Positions 23,777 through 36,092 of a stretch of 64,000 nucleotides of DNA are shown one piece after another. Where the stretch lies: assembly GCA_000320605.2 (NCBI GenBank), contig KB445797.1:285940-349939 (forward strand). Reading direction: 5' to 3'. The stretch comes from Gelatoporia subvermispora B (lineage: Eukaryota > Basidiomycota > Agaricomycetes > Polyporales > Gelatoporiaceae). Both the position numbers and the translations under genes were made by a program. The notes under the pieces were generated by a model that made no database searches, was not told where the DNA came from, and saw only the letters and a list, made by a program, of their open reading frames with translations. The number at the start of each line of letters is the position of its first letter. Within the stretch, counting starts at the first letter, position 1.

Positions 23777-24990
23777 GTAGCCATTCAGACCGTGGATGGT
23801 TGTACGGTGATGTCATCGCGGGCTTTACTGTGGGGATAGTCGTCGTACCCCAGAGTATGTCGTACGCTCAGGTATGTCTGCGTCCCTGTGTTTCGCATAG
23901 CGTTTGACAAATTCTCTGTCCAGATTGCGACACTCCCGCCGCAATACGGTCTTTACTCCGCATTCGTTGGAACCCTGATTTACTGCGTACGTTGGCGCGC
24001 ATCTCTCACCATAACGGTGCTGATGTTCCCTCAAAGCTCTTCGCAACGTCAAAGGATGTCTCTATCGGACCTGTCGCCGTCATGTCTCTCAAGATCTCTC
24101 AAATTATCTCGGATGTCGATAAGTGCTTCCCTGGCATGTGGGAGGGCCCACAAATTGCGACAACTGTCGCCTTTGTTAGTGGTCTCATCGTGCTCGGCAT
24201 CGGTCTTTTGCGACTTGGTTGGATAGTCGAGTTCATCCCGGTACCAGCGGTCAGCGGCTACATGACGGGGTCAGCTATAAATATCGTTGCTGGCCAAGTG
24301 GCGGGCCTGCTCGGCGAGTATGGCTTCGAGTACGTGGTACATTGCAAAATGCGAAATGCGGGTACTGAACAGTCTTCTTAGCACCCGTGCCGCTACTTAC
24401 AAAGTGATAATCAACTGCTTTAAATTCCTGCCGGACACGAAGCTCGACGCAGCGTTTGGCATTACTGGTCTATTTGCTCTCTATGCCATTCGCATAGGAT
24501 GTGATGCACTCGGACGTCGCTATCCTAGGAGACGTGCGTTCATTCATAGGGTCAAATCAATCTCACTGCTGACCTTCACCCCTCAGAACACCTATTCTTC
24601 TTCATATCCGTCTTCAGGAATGCATTCGTGCTTGTTGTCTTGTCTTTTGCATCCTGGCTCTACTGCCGGCATCGTGTCAGCCATTCTGGAAAATACCCTA
24701 TCAAAATCTTGGAAACCGTGCCGCGCGGTTTTCAACACGTCGGCCCCCCCAGTCATAGACGGCAAGCTGGTTAGCGCCCTTGCGGGTCAGCTTCCTGTCG
24801 CTACCATCATCCTTCTTCTCGAGCATATTGCCATTTCGAAATGTAGGTTGCATACACTTCTGAAGATGTTGACTCGGACGATGTCTGATATTATCTCCTC
24901 GCAGCATTCGGCCGAGTGAATGGTTACAAAATCAACCCTAATCAGGAGCTCATCGCCATCGGTGTCACCAATGCCATCGGCCTCTCCTAG
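23777..24990 (+). pseudogene. SulP sulfate permease, truncated at both ends
   Basis: SulP permeases are proton-coupled sulfate importers of about 700-800 aa with a C-terminal STAS domain. Present here: DVIAGFTVGIVVVPQSMSYAQ (first helix signature), TLPPQYGLYSAFVGT, ATSKDVSIGPVAVMSL, AVSGYMTGSAINIVAGQV, AATYKVIINCFK, KLDAAFGITGLFALY, HSGKYPIKILETVPRGFQ, VIDGKLVSALAGQLPVAT and RVNGYKINPNQELIAIG. At least five introns are retained. It then hits a stop at about 24988-24990, before the rest of the membrane domain and all of STAS. In addition, a run of seven C at 24744-24750 needs six to stay in frame. The true N-terminus is missing. Confidence 0.92.
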
Positions 24991-26443
24991 GCCGCGACGC
25001 AAAGTTGAATAGGTGCATCTCTGTCGCAGAATGCGATGCCGCGGGGCATCTCTGCCGCATAACTCGATGATTTAGCAGTGTGGACAAAGTCGTAGCCCAC
25101 ATCCGAGACGGCCGAGAGGATGTGCAAACTGCGGATCCTCTGTCAAAAGCGGCTCCGAACCTGGCGTATAGCTCTGTCTAACGTGTGCTCGGGCACATGA
25201 TATTGGTAAGTGGGCTCAAACTCTATACGTATGATCGCTGTGGTGGTAATCATGACAAGACAGGTGCCTCGCTTCGCTTCGGCCCTTGGTTATCAGGCGT
25301 GACGCGTGATGGTCACTTAGGTGAGGTTGAAACTTGCAGGTGCGAACATTGGCAAGGCTCCGAGCGCAAGATAAGGAAGAGATTTGGGACGTGGGAACGT
25401 GGGAAGGCAAGACGCAAAAGGCAAGGAAAGGCCAAAAAGGCAGGTGAAAAAGAGCCAAATAGATGCCAACGAAATGCGTCCATCTGCATAAAGATACTTT
25501 AATGAGCCAACAGGAGAATCTTGATCTCGATTCAACTCAACGCGCATTTTGGCATGACACGAAGCACAGCTCGAATATCTGAGTGTGTACAGCTCAGACA
25601 CGCCCCATGCCTCGACTTGTATCTGTGCCCCCCCCTGCTTCATCTGTTTCCTTTCAGTTTCAGCTGAAAGAGACATGAAGAGCAGGTCCAAGTACAGCTG
25701 CAAATTCGTGGACGGGCGCGCGTCCACTACGCTAGCCAATCCCGTGTGTTGTCTAATGCACAGTGGATACATGTGACAACCCTGGGCTCCTTACTATGGC
25801 TGTCCTCGTGGGTGCGTTAGTCCTTTCTTTCTCATCTGCTGGTTCTTATTTATAATAGGGAAGCAGAGAAAGGAACGGACGGACACGCGCGGGCGGACGG
25901 CGCAAAGGGAGGACACGCGCGAGCGAGACGGGCAGAGCAGACAGGTGAGACTAGATCAATAGCGGGGTGAGGCCGATGAGGACACAGTGAGAGAAGAAGG
26001 CAGACGCACGCGGAGGTGAACAAACCTCTCTTCCGAGGCAGCGCACGGAGCCGGAGCGGCCACAGCTGCCTCCAAAGCAGCCGACGAGAAAAGGACCACG
26101 CGATGGGCTCCGGGTGCGTGCCGGCAGACCAAACAAACAACGGCAGGGCGCTTGCCTCCGCCCGGCGCATGCTCGTCGCTCACGATGTCTTTCGCTTCGT
26201 CCTCGTCGTCGCCCACAACTCGCGATCGCTCGCCTACTCTGCTGTTTGTTTCCTACCGCGACTCGCGCGCCAGCCCGCTAGGTTGTATCCTCTCAGCTGA
26301 CGTCTCCACTTCCCTCTCTGATCCTCAGCAGTAGTCTTCACTGCATGTACAAGCTCTCTGAGTTCAATTCATGTAATTGTACCGGGACCCACTTCCCCAA
26401 ACACCACCTGCAATGCCGCATCGGTGAGACAACTGTAGAGGCG
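24991..26443. other. Spacer, no supported gene
   Basis: Nothing recognisable. The part around 25860-26250 is purine-rich then pyrimidine-rich, with long overlapping ORFs on both strands, typical of biased composition without a gene. The 3' flank of the SUN gene ends here. Confidence 0.4.
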
Positions 26444-27489
26444 TTATGCCGGTGTCCCATGTATCCGGACTCTATACAAACAGGTATACTCACTCCCCCA
26501 GTTCTCAAGGATCTCCAGCGCTACGATGCCGAAAGTGATCTCACTGTCGATGTAATCCTGGGAAATAGGAAACGTCTGAATATGGTTGCGATGATGGATG
26601 TCATACATGAAGGAAGCCAGCGGTGCCCACCGAAGGTCTCTTGCAAGCATAGGAGTTGGGAGGTTGCGATCGAGATGGTTGGAGGCCATGAGTGTTTTGA
26701 AAGCCTCCATGTTGCTCTTTCCGTCGACCACTCCCCACAATGTCATATTCTTGGGCGCCTGTCGAATGTCTACTGCGTTTTCCTTCAGGAGATGCTCTAC
26801 CGAAACTTGTGATGGGCGTATGATGATGGGCAGGCGTATTCCAAGTTGGGTGGGCAACTGGTGGACTTTCCAACATCTTCCGGCGTGAGTATCATCGCTT
26901 ATTGCGATACTCGGATCGTTCGCACGAGATCCGAAGAAACCTTGGTACCCCGATGTGATTTGCCGAGCGACATGACCCCCGTTCGCACTGAGAGCAAAGT
27001 CCGGCAATCCTTGGGAATCACTCTTGTACGCATTGATGGTCGTGATGACGAGGTTCTCTATCTCCGCCTTGAGAGCGGGAGAGATCGTAGGTACAGGCTC
27101 GGTAGTGTGAGAGGACGCGGAAGGAACGAGATGCGAGCAGGTAGAGTTCCGGAATAAGGATTGTGCCCAGACGAAACTTGCGCAGGATATGACTACCAGA
27201 ATGGATAGCAGCAATATGAGACGCTTGGTCCAAGGTACTTGAGACAGAGGGGGAAGGCTGGCGGGCTCCGTGGAATTCCTCTCCAAGTGCGCAGTCACTG
27301 AACTAATCGGCTTGAAGTGGACTACTCTGAGAGCATCTAGTAAAGAGCAAAGCACTAAGATCAGCTGCTACAGCTAGGAGAGAGCTTTCACTCACCCTTG
27401 GGCTCCGGACATGCCTCGGAGTCCAGGTGCCTTCGGCGTAACAATCGATGCTCATTGAGCTGTGAGTGTTCATCTTGAGACGCCTGCAT
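26444..27489 (-). CDS. SUN-domain (Sad1/UNC-84-like) membrane protein
   Basis: Two exons, 27396-27489 and 26444-27354, split by a 41-nt intron (27355-27395), give an intact frame of about 334 aa from MQASQDEHSQLNEHR. One transmembrane helix (RLILLLSILVVISCASFVWA) lies about 75 residues in. The C-terminal half is a SUN domain: PDFALSANGG, DDTHAGRCWKV, HQLPTQLGIRL, ISVEHL-like QVSVEHLLKE, DIRQAPKNMTLWGV, HIQTFPI, GIVALEILENWG, TCLYRVRIHG, with the stop directly after HGTPA as usual. SUN proteins sit in the inner nuclear membrane or ER and bind KASH partners or cell-surface material. The short N-terminus lacks an evident coiled coil. Agaricomycetes carry several such genes, so this need not be the essential Sad1. 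Confidence 0.85.
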
Positions 27490-27873
27490 CGTCCGTGAGC
27501 AATGTTTGATAATCAAGGAGTGGTGAACAAGTATGTGTTGGACAGAATGAGAATGAACAAGTCAAGCAGGTCAAGCTGTAGGATTATCACCTAGTACAAT
27601 GGAGAGTTGCAGTCGGCTGGCATGCGGTTGGAGGCGGTGTTTGGATAAGGAGTGGCAACGGGCAAGAAAGATTGCTGTGGATCTCAGCCAAATCAAATTG
27701 CTGGATGCAACCTGTAGCTGCGTGTACAGGCTTGGGCGCTCGTCGATATATCGATGCAATTCGAGCCACTCGGCCGGGAGCCGGATCTCAGTATATGTGG
27801 CCGGTGATGCATGTGGCCATGTACATCTCGTATTTAATGCCGTTGAGCCCCACGATCAAGCTCAGACATCACT

Positions 27874-29040
27874 ATGGCCCGTTTGCGCAAGAACGTCCAT
27901 TATATTCAAGTGCACGTCGCGAATGCCGAGGAATTGAAGGCGCAGTGGAGAGTGAGTTCTAGATCTCCCTAAACTCACTTCCACCTGCTAATGCCTCTCC
28001 TTCAGCTAAACAACATCAAGAGACGCAGATTCTCTATCAAGCACTATTCCATTGACGATTTCCATGCTTGTGATCCTGGCTCTCATGGCCAGGCAGCTCG
28101 GTTAGTTGATACGACCACCACTATGCGTAACATGGTCTCATCAAACCATACTAGTTCTCCCGTGCAGGCTATGAGTCCTGCAAATTATTTGGATCGACCA
28201 ACTCAGATATCAGGTGATGCTTCTGCACAGTCAGCCGCTCAGAGGTGAATTCCTCAATGGATGCAGCGTCTGCCATTTGACTAAACGCCCGACAGGAAGC
28301 AGCCTCGCTTGAACAACCTTACTACGGGTCCTACGGACGTGCTCGTCGAAGAAGTGGCGCCTAGCATACCCGACCCCTCGCCTGAACATCCTTCTGCACC
28401 AGAAGTTGTGGACAAGTCCACCTTCCATCTGCCGCCTGAGAATTCTCTGCACTCAGAGTCTCCGATACTTGCTCTCGGGATGCATCCAAGCCGCCAAGTC
28501 CCTCAGATAACCCAAGCCCCGTCATCCATGATACCGACTCAACCTTCTAACGAAGCACTGTCATCGTCCTCTGGTTCAACGTCAGCAATGGCACGTAGGG
28601 CACGAATACGCCAGGCGCCCCAAGCTCGAGTGACTCGTTCCCGACGGTACCTCACTCCGGTTGCAGCCACCTCGAATGCAACTGCGCTGAGGAAGACAGT
28701 ACGCCCCTTCCGGCATGGCAAAGCCGGCGTAGAGGGTTACACAGCCTGGTATAGCCTATCCGGTCCTAGTCATCTTGACGAACCTCCTAGCGACATGAGA
28801 GCCAGACCTGGTGAACTGTTCCTATATGAGATGACTACAGACCATTCCGTTCGATCCTGGATTTATACCACGGGAGAGATATGGGAAACTGCTGAGAACG
28901 GTATGAAGCATCCTGTCTTTGACGATAGAGTACTCTCCTTCCGAACTCCCCAAGAACCCAGCTGGGTTCTCGCACACACCTTCCAGACATACAAGAGCAG
29001 GTTGTGGAGGAATGAGATAGAGCACCTTGCTATGGAATAG
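27874..29040 (+). CDS. Orphan 353-aa protein, three exons
   Basis: Exons 27874-27951, 28006-28244 and 28296-29040, with clean GT-AG introns of 54 and 51 nt, give one open frame starting MARLRKNVHYIQVHVANAEE. The middle is disordered and rich in Ser, Pro and Thr, followed by an Arg-rich basic patch (ARRARIRQAPQARVTRSRR). The last 110 residues look folded: GVEGYTAWYSL, RPGELFLYEMTTDHSVRSWIY, HPVFDDRVLSFRTPQEPSWVL. This end resembles a widespread agaricomycete family of unknown function ('G.lf.y......W.....HP...RvL......PSWV'). No frame break is visible. Function unknown. Confidence 0.7.
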
Positions 29041-30489
29041 TTCCCTATAGTATGCAGTAATACTGATTGCTGTTATGGATCATACAATGTCGAGACTTTG
29101 CAAAACGAGAGCTCAATGATCAATGTCAGTGAAGTGGGTGCAGGAGCACATGGAATGACACACACAGTGAACAAAAGTCAAGCGTCCTCGAGTGCAAGTG
29201 TATCCTGCATCAACTCCCCCTCGACCGCCATCACGTCCTCCGGCTCACTCTCCAGCTCCTCCAGTATGCACTACGGGAGGATCAGCTTATATTGCGTCTA
29301 TTGAAGAGCATATCAGGTAGCGTACGAGAGGCTCAGGGCGTGAGAAGGACATACCGAGATAGCTGATGAATACCATAGATGCTTTCACGTACGAAGTAAC
29401 GACATCCTTCTGCAGCTTCGTGGTCTCTAGCAGCTAGCGCAGTAAAGACCAATGTATCAGAGAAGACACAGCCGTCGAGGCAGCGAGTACGCTTTCTTGG
29501 CACGAGACATTACGGGTGCACGAGTAAGTAAGACGGAGGAAGCAGGTGTTTGGGACGTATTGTGCCGTGCATAGGCGTGTTGAGCCGCGACTTGCTGGCA
29601 GGCTTTGGCCCTGTTTGGCCCCGTCCATATCCGGTATGTCTCCGTCCACGACATACTCGGGAAGCGTCGGCTTACGCCAACAGCAACCTTGCTTGTCTAC
29701 CCAGAAGATGAGTAGGGACGTTTGGGCAACTGTGTAATAGAATTCAGTATCGATTTCAACACCGCATGCTCAAATACAATCGGAGTTCTATCTTAAACGG
29801 CGACCCGCAGACATTTTGAACTCAGGCCGTAATGCCGATGGTCAATTTCGAACTCAGATAAATGATCGCGGGCAAGGGAACGGGACACATACTGTGTGGC
29901 GAGTACAAATAGCAATGATTGCACTCCATGTTCACAATGGACAAGATTGACCTTTTGATGGACCTCGGATGTGAAGGTAGTGGCACCATGTCATGCTACG
30001 ACTTGTTACTTCTGCGATCTGGACTGAGTACTCTGTTTCGGTTTCGAAGCGCCCGGGCTGTTGCTTGGTTGTGTTTGTCAGAAACGGCTCGGCGCTTGTG
30101 AATTATGGGGGTGCACAACAACCTTGACAAGCAAGGTAACTCGATCGTAGTACCAACGTTGTATTTAAGAGGCGCGAGAAGCGTCCTGGCAATTCAGAAT
30201 TCTCTCGCTCCATTTTCGTGCTCGCCGTCTCGAGCCCCGACAAGTTGTAGCAACATCACAGGCGTCGTCCGGCACGCTGGTGCACGTGGCGTATTTCTGG
30301 TACTTCGCTCGCGGTCGCGACAGTCACGTCTCTGCCTTCAACCATGGTCTGTCTGATTATGCAACAACATGCCCTGTCCTCCTTGTCTCCCAACCCTCCA
30401 GATTCCATATCTCCATACCCCCGTCATGTGCTGCACCTCCCGCAGGAGCTAACGGCTGCTTAACCCAGCCACTCTATCCCCTTCGACTC
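29041..30489. other. Spacer, no supported gene
   Basis: Only short ORFs without recognisable motifs. Positions 29161-29275 encode a Ser-rich low-complexity stretch. The approach to the GPI13 remnant (30290-30480) is AT/GC mixed, with no conserved block. Confidence 0.35.
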
Positions 30490-31870
30490 GCATGCAGATC
30501 CACCTACCACTACGTTGCAGCGGATCAAGGGGTCTCACAACGGACTCGCTCCCTACGTTCACCGACATGGGCTCTAACTTCAGCGGGACGGCGATATTGG
30601 AGGACTCGCTCATCTCACAACTAGTCAGAGCAGGGAATACAGTGAGTCATTCCCACGATAGCTCGGAATTACCCCAGAATGACGTGGGTGTAACAGATCG
30701 CTTTCATGGGTGACGATATCTGGACAACCGTCTTCCCCGATGCGTTCGACCCCAGCATGCGCTTCCCGTGCGACTCCCTCAACGTCAAGGACCTGCACAC
30801 CGTCGACGAGGGAGTCATCACACACCTCTCCCACCTCACCCCTCCCGCGACAACCCGCGCCAACATGGGGCTTCATCATCGGCCATGTCCTCGGCGTTGA
30901 CCACGTTGGGCACCGTGTGGACCCAGACCACCCGACTATGCACGCGAAACTATCACACATGGACTCGGTTCTGCAAGACGCCGCCGAGCTCCTGGATGAC
31001 GAGGCTCTCCTCGTCCTCCCCGGCAGCCACTGCATGGACAAACGCGGCGACCACGGCGGCGACGGCGCGCGTGAGACGTCCGCCGCAGTCTGGCCGTACG
31101 GCAAGGGCGCCGCTGCGCGACCCCGCCCCAGACTCCGCTACACTCATACCCGCGTCACTCGGGCCCACGCGAGTCTTCCCGGATGCGACCACGCCGCACC
31201 GCGTCGTGCAGCAGATCGACCTCGTTCCGACGCTCGCCCTGCCCCTCGGCCTACTCATCCCGTTCAACAACCCCAGGAACGTCATTCCCGAACTGTTCTG
31301 GCGCGGGTGCGGGGAGAAGGGGAAGGGGACAGAATATATGCGTGCGCTCCGGCTGAATGCGGGGCAGGTCAGGGATCACCTGCGCGAGCGCGTCCGGCGG
31401 CGAGCTCGAGCCGGTGTAGCCGCAACTGGAGCGCCTGTGGGATGGTCCTTATGGGGCTCGGGCTGGTGCTCCTGGCGATGGGAATCACGGCGGGGGTCGC
31501 GATGTTCCTCAAATCCGGGCAGGTGAAGGAGAAGTGGGAGGAGTGGGCGGTGACGACGCAGGCAAGGCTCGTCCGGGAGCTGGCTTCGGGAGCTGTGATT
31601 GGCTTCCTGGTCCAGTTCCCTCTCAGGTAGTACGCCAAAGCTGCAGGGCTGGGCTCGTCGGATTGTGTCGCGTACAGTGCCAAGTTCGTCTCATGAGTAT
31701 TGGTAATCATCGACGTCCCGCAGAAGATGCCGTTTAGCCTGATGTCCATCCCGCTCCCGCTCATCATGCACACCCTCGCGTTCGCGTTAAACTCGTTCAC
31801 CACCTGGGAAGACCGGGTCATCACCTACCTCCTGCTCTCGACGGTCATAATTCTGAGGCCTAATGTCACT
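30490..31870 (+). pseudogene. GPI ethanolamine-phosphate transferase 3 (Gpi13/PIG-O) remnant
   Basis: Gpi13 adds ethanolamine phosphate to the third mannose of GPI anchors in the ER. The catalytic domain is readable: DPPTTLQRIKGLTTDSLPTF, DMGSNFSGTAILEDSL, an intron, IAFMGDDIWTTVFPDAF, SLNVKDLHTVDEGV, IIGHVLGVDHVGHR, DHPTMHAKLSHMDSVL, CMDKRGDHGGDG and VVQQIDLVPTLALPLGL. Membrane pieces follow (GLVLLAMGITAGVAMFL; MHTLAFALNSFTTWEDR). Frames change near 30865 and 31110. The normal GDHGMDKRGDHGGDG reads GSHCMDKRGDHGGDG, losing a metal-binding Asp. Only about 400 of more than 900 residues remain and the start is absent. Confidence 0.93.
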
Positions 31871-32118
31871 CAAGGGCCACACAGCCAGAATTACCTCGCT
31901 CCGCCTGTAGGTCTCTCTTCACACCTGCGGACTAACACATCGCTCCGGGGATAACAGGAGCCGATCAGTCTGATCACGCAGGTATTGCACGCATGTAATT
32001 AGTCTCTAGACCTCTCGCAAATGCAGTCATACATTGTATCCTAAGCAGAGCGTTCCACGAACGATGCAAAGGCCGTAGTGCGAGATATGTAACGTAACTA
32101 AGATGTCGTGAGATGTCG

Positions 32119-32962
32119 TCAAGCTTCCTCAGCCCACTCAGCTACGGATTCGGCAGACCAGTCCAAGGTGTCCCTAGGACAAGTTTTCGCAAGCCATTGG
32201 TCCTCTTTACCCCCAATTGACCTCCCGTCCGCGACAACCAATTCCACCACATCCTGTTCTTGCTGAGAGCTTGAGCTAGGAAGATGCTTGGGGTCGAGAT
32301 AAAAGAATGTATCGGCCACGACGTTCCAGCCGTCATCGGATCGAGGTATGGCGCCACGAAGGCGCAAGACTTCCCGCGCAAGAAGCCACCACATGAGGCC
32401 GATAGCATGCGGGGACTTGTTGTTTGCCGGGATAGTGATGTCAATAAACTTCAGGGGAGTGTCAGAGTCGCAGAAACCGATGACGGGGATATTGGCGTGA
32501 GATGCTTCACGTATCGCCTGATAATCAGTACGCGGATCTGCGCTAACGATGACCCGCGGTTCCTTGTAAGAGGGCACGGCATAATTGGTGAAAGTTCCCG
32601 GTATAAAGCGCCCCGTGATTGAGTCGGCACCAGTACTCTGAGCATACTTGAGCAACGCGCGACGTGTGTATGGACGTGCAGATAGTGCACAGACGTCGCG
32701 ATTGTCCAGTATGGCGACAATGGCACGCGCAGCGAGGACCAACTTCTCCCATGTTTTGCCAATATTGAGAATAAATATACCTAGTCAAGTAAGTGTCGTT
32801 GTATCTAGACCTAGATGCATGCTCACCGTCTGAACGCCTTTTCCAGATGTAAGGGGTCATCTGACTTTCGACGTTCCTGGTACCGATATGCACCTGTGCC
32901 GCTAGCAGAAGCCGTATGTCTTCATTACTTGGGTGGAGAACAGGAGGTAAACCAGACGACAT
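32119..32962 (-). CDS. Diverged paralogue of 40S ribosomal protein uS2 (RPS0/RPSA)
   Basis: Exons 32827-32962 and 32119-32780 with a 46-nt intron give an unbroken 265-aa protein starting [21 protein letters not shown]. All uS2 landmarks are present: [110 protein letters not shown], and a C-terminal [15 protein letters not shown]. The N-terminal 45 residues and several core positions differ markedly from a normal fungal Rps0 (for example VSADPRTD for the usual IVTDPRTD, and SPHAIG for GRHAIG/SRHAIG), and the tail is short. With housekeeping fragments all around, this is probably a duplicate and not the main gene, but its frame is fully maintained. Confidence 0.85.
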
Positions 32963-35900
32963 TTCAACCTGGTAGGTATAATCGGGTCAGTATCATCCAG
33001 AGCGAAACACATCCATCCATCCGACTACGCAGTGATTCAGGACTTTCGTATCGACTCTTGACATATCTCAAATGGAAACAGAGCTCACCTCGACTCTGAT
33101 GATAGCTGCCTTAAGCGTCCTCAACGCAACAGCCGACGTAGTCAGGTCAGCGGTCAGTGGAACAGTAACTGGCGGCCACCCGAAGCCCCAGCGCTGTCTC
33201 GTGAGAAGATCGGAGAAACCTCGAGGAATGAAAGACGCCCTACCGCATGACGAAAAGTATTGCACAAAATCGAATAGAGCGAGCCTTAGTCAGATTGGAA
33301 GGTTGAATGAAATTAAGGGCATGTCGAGCAAGTCGGCGCCCGGTGTCAGTGGTCAGCGCCCAGGAGGATTGAGAGAATACAAAGCGATTTCAGCAGAGAG
33401 CAAGCGAGACGGGATAAGCAGGACCAGCCCTAGGGTTGTTCACGCAAGGCTCAAGCACGCTTCAAGCGCACCTGCGAGACGGCCAGTGGTAGTAAGTTAG
33501 CTAAGCAAGTGCCACAAGTTACTTTGCGCAGTATCCTTATCCTACCCCATTTGGAACTCGTCCTGCGTCGTAGTCTCACAGCGTTCGTAATCTTGGCACC
33601 CTCCGAGTCAATTCGCGCCTCTCTTCAATTCGCGCCTCATATCAATGGTCTGCGTATTGTATCCTCTCTAATCAATTCGGCGAGGTAAAGCATCAGGATT
33701 GGTAGTCCCTTCCGACGGAGCATCGCACCGGCGACACCTTGAGCCGTTACGGTCCCAACGGTTTCGAGTGGTCTCGCCATTTTCTCCTACAGTGCGACGT
33801 TTGGCAGCGCATTGATCAGCTGGTGTGGGACATAGTATCAGGCGAATTCCGTGTCCACGTGCAACTGGAAGGTCTGGTGGGGCCCCCTGTCGCTGGTGGG
33901 TAGGAGATCAGTGGGTATCCTGTCCGAGATTCACGCTGAATCAGATCTGACCATGTTTCTTGTTCCTTTGCACATCTTTGTCGCTTTGTGCTGAAGCTTG
34001 TAGCAGACACCACTCGAACTAGCCATTTATATTGGGCGGCCATCCTTCTCTCGGATGAATGGCCGAAGACACTGACGTGTGGCCGAATGATTTGGCACGA
34101 CTACAGATTGACCTCAGTGACATACATTGTTCCTCAGTCTGGATCCCAAAGTCGAATCCGCTCCTCACGCATGGGTGAGCACCTATTGTCCTCGTAGTGG
34201 TGGCCTAAGTGAGAGCCACTGACTTATGCAATCGCCACTCGGCTCCTTGGAAGTAAATTATAGCAGCGGCCACTCCGCAGCCACGGTCATAGCCGAAGTT
34301 TCGCTAACCACTGTGATTGGGTTGTGGCGGTTGTTCGGTGGCACATCTTGCAGTCTATAAAGGATAAAGAGCATTCAGTGGCCGGATAGCTCTCTGCATA
34401 TCTTTGTGCTACTCTACCAGCACTTCCCTTTGGATAACACCCAGCGACCACTCTGTTACAGCGCTACATCACTACGAAGAATGATCGAAGAGGTAGTTTG
34501 GTATGTTAGAGTCGGCGTCACGTTCATTCAGTTCTGCAACAACGAAGCACCCCTTTGGCCAACGCCTGGCGTTAGTACATCCCAACGGCCTGAAGTAATC
34601 CAGGAGCGCGCGAACGCCGTCATTATAGAGGCCCACTACGATCAATGTACGTAAATCATCTTTCTAGCGACAGGAATGACTGGCCTGAATCTGAAACTTG
34701 TCAGATGCTTTGATTGTATACCGCGCCGACAGTGCGACAATTCTTTATTGCGAGTTGATTACGGATGCATGGAGAACAAGTACTGATGAGGTGAAGCTGT
34801 CCTTTCTGTTCGTACCTCCATTCCAAAGCTGAGCCCCCCCCTTCGTGGACAGTGGAGCTGCATGTTCACATGGCGTAGCTCCGGGGGGCCGGATGCCTAT
34901 GGCCTTCAATTCTCTAACGGAGGAGCGCTGTCGGGTTTTGTTCATGCCTACAGGGGCGCTCGTGATCATGCAGTCACTGAGGCGGTACAAGCTCGTGATC
35001 GAGTTCTCGCTCTCAGTCGACGCACCGGGGGTTTCTTCCGCGCGATTGCGGCTGCACAGGCCGGCGGGAACGACAGTGCGATAGGGACAATCCCTCGCCC
35101 TTGGTGCATGCGGGACGACATCTGGGATCCCACCCGGTGGCTGGATCCCATGGATCCAAGGGTTGGCCACGACGGTCCTGGGTGCGTTATCTTGTTATTC
35201 TGAATGCTCACACCTACTAACGAACTGCTCTTCTGGTCTATCATTTGTAGTCGCTCTGTCTCTCGATAAGAGACTTGACGTACTTGCAGTACTCGCGAAT
35301 GTCGCACTGTTCCCGCAGCAATCTATGACTTATCTACCGCTGTAGATTGAGTGCTCCTTACCTACTGACGTCGAGATGCCGTCACGAACTCTGCTCGTGA
35401 TCCGACAGCGAGGTAACAGCAGTGGTGCGAACGGATGCGGGGCGTGATGCTTTGTAGCCTTGTAGGGCGTCTCTGTGTCCTGTGTAAGCATTCTGGATAC
35501 TGTACCTGTACGCGCGAGCGAACGGGCTAGCCAGCACTTTCAACTGCACAAATAGTCCGAATTCAGCCTACATACCGAAAGACGCACCAGAACATATTTT
35601 GTTCAGCTTCGATATCACAGCTTCCCGCAGAGGATACAGGCTCCGCTTGAAGTCCCGCTCGGTTATCTGTACCTGCTATCTGACGATGTGGACGGCCTTC
35701 CGCTGTCCAGTTAGTAACCACTTCGTTCCTACGCTACACATAGCTCACATAACCATTTACTTCGCAGAAGATGTGTACAATACCGAAGTACGTTGCATGA
35801 CATAGACTACATGCAGTCTTGAACGCTGACATTCATCTCTACTTCAGGCACACCCGTTCCCAATACTCCACCCCACCATCCGAACCGGCTTCTCGTAGAA

Positions 35901-36092
35901 GCTTGTGTAGCCTAGGAGACTCCTAGCAGCCTCGGTAATCGATTCCACACACTCAGACATAACCGCCCCATGACCATTCTTCCGCTCTTCTCCTATAAAA
36001 GAACTGCTGCTCTCTGGGGTGCTGTCGTCAAACCCACCCGCTCTACTCTCAACCACTTCCACCGCTTGTCTTTTCCCAATCTCTATCGCAAT
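32963..36092. other. Spacer, no firmly supported gene
   Basis: ORFs at 33068-33265 (-), 33072-33500 (+), 34406-34654 (+) and 34862-35203 (+) show no domain I can name. A block near 35105-35160 reads DIWDPTRWLDPMDPR, faintly like the PERW region of cytochrome P450s, but the frame does not hold around it. Positions 35840-36092 resemble the promoter/leader of the formate dehydrogenase remnant that follows. Confidence 0.35.

Noticed and set aside
25850..26220. Dense cluster of overlapping ORFs on the minus strand, Cys/Leu/Ser-rich
   Set aside because: Explained by purine-rich sequence on the plus strand; no domain and no splice structure.
30710..31630. 306-aa plus-strand ORF as a separate gene
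   Set aside because: Most of it is a wrong-frame reading of the GPI13 remnant; only its middle and end coincide with real GPI13 frames because of frameshifts.
35100..35165. DIWDPTRWLDPMD as a cytochrome P450 PERW region
   Set aside because: The match is a single short motif, the frame does not continue into a haem-binding loop, and upstream helices are not seen.
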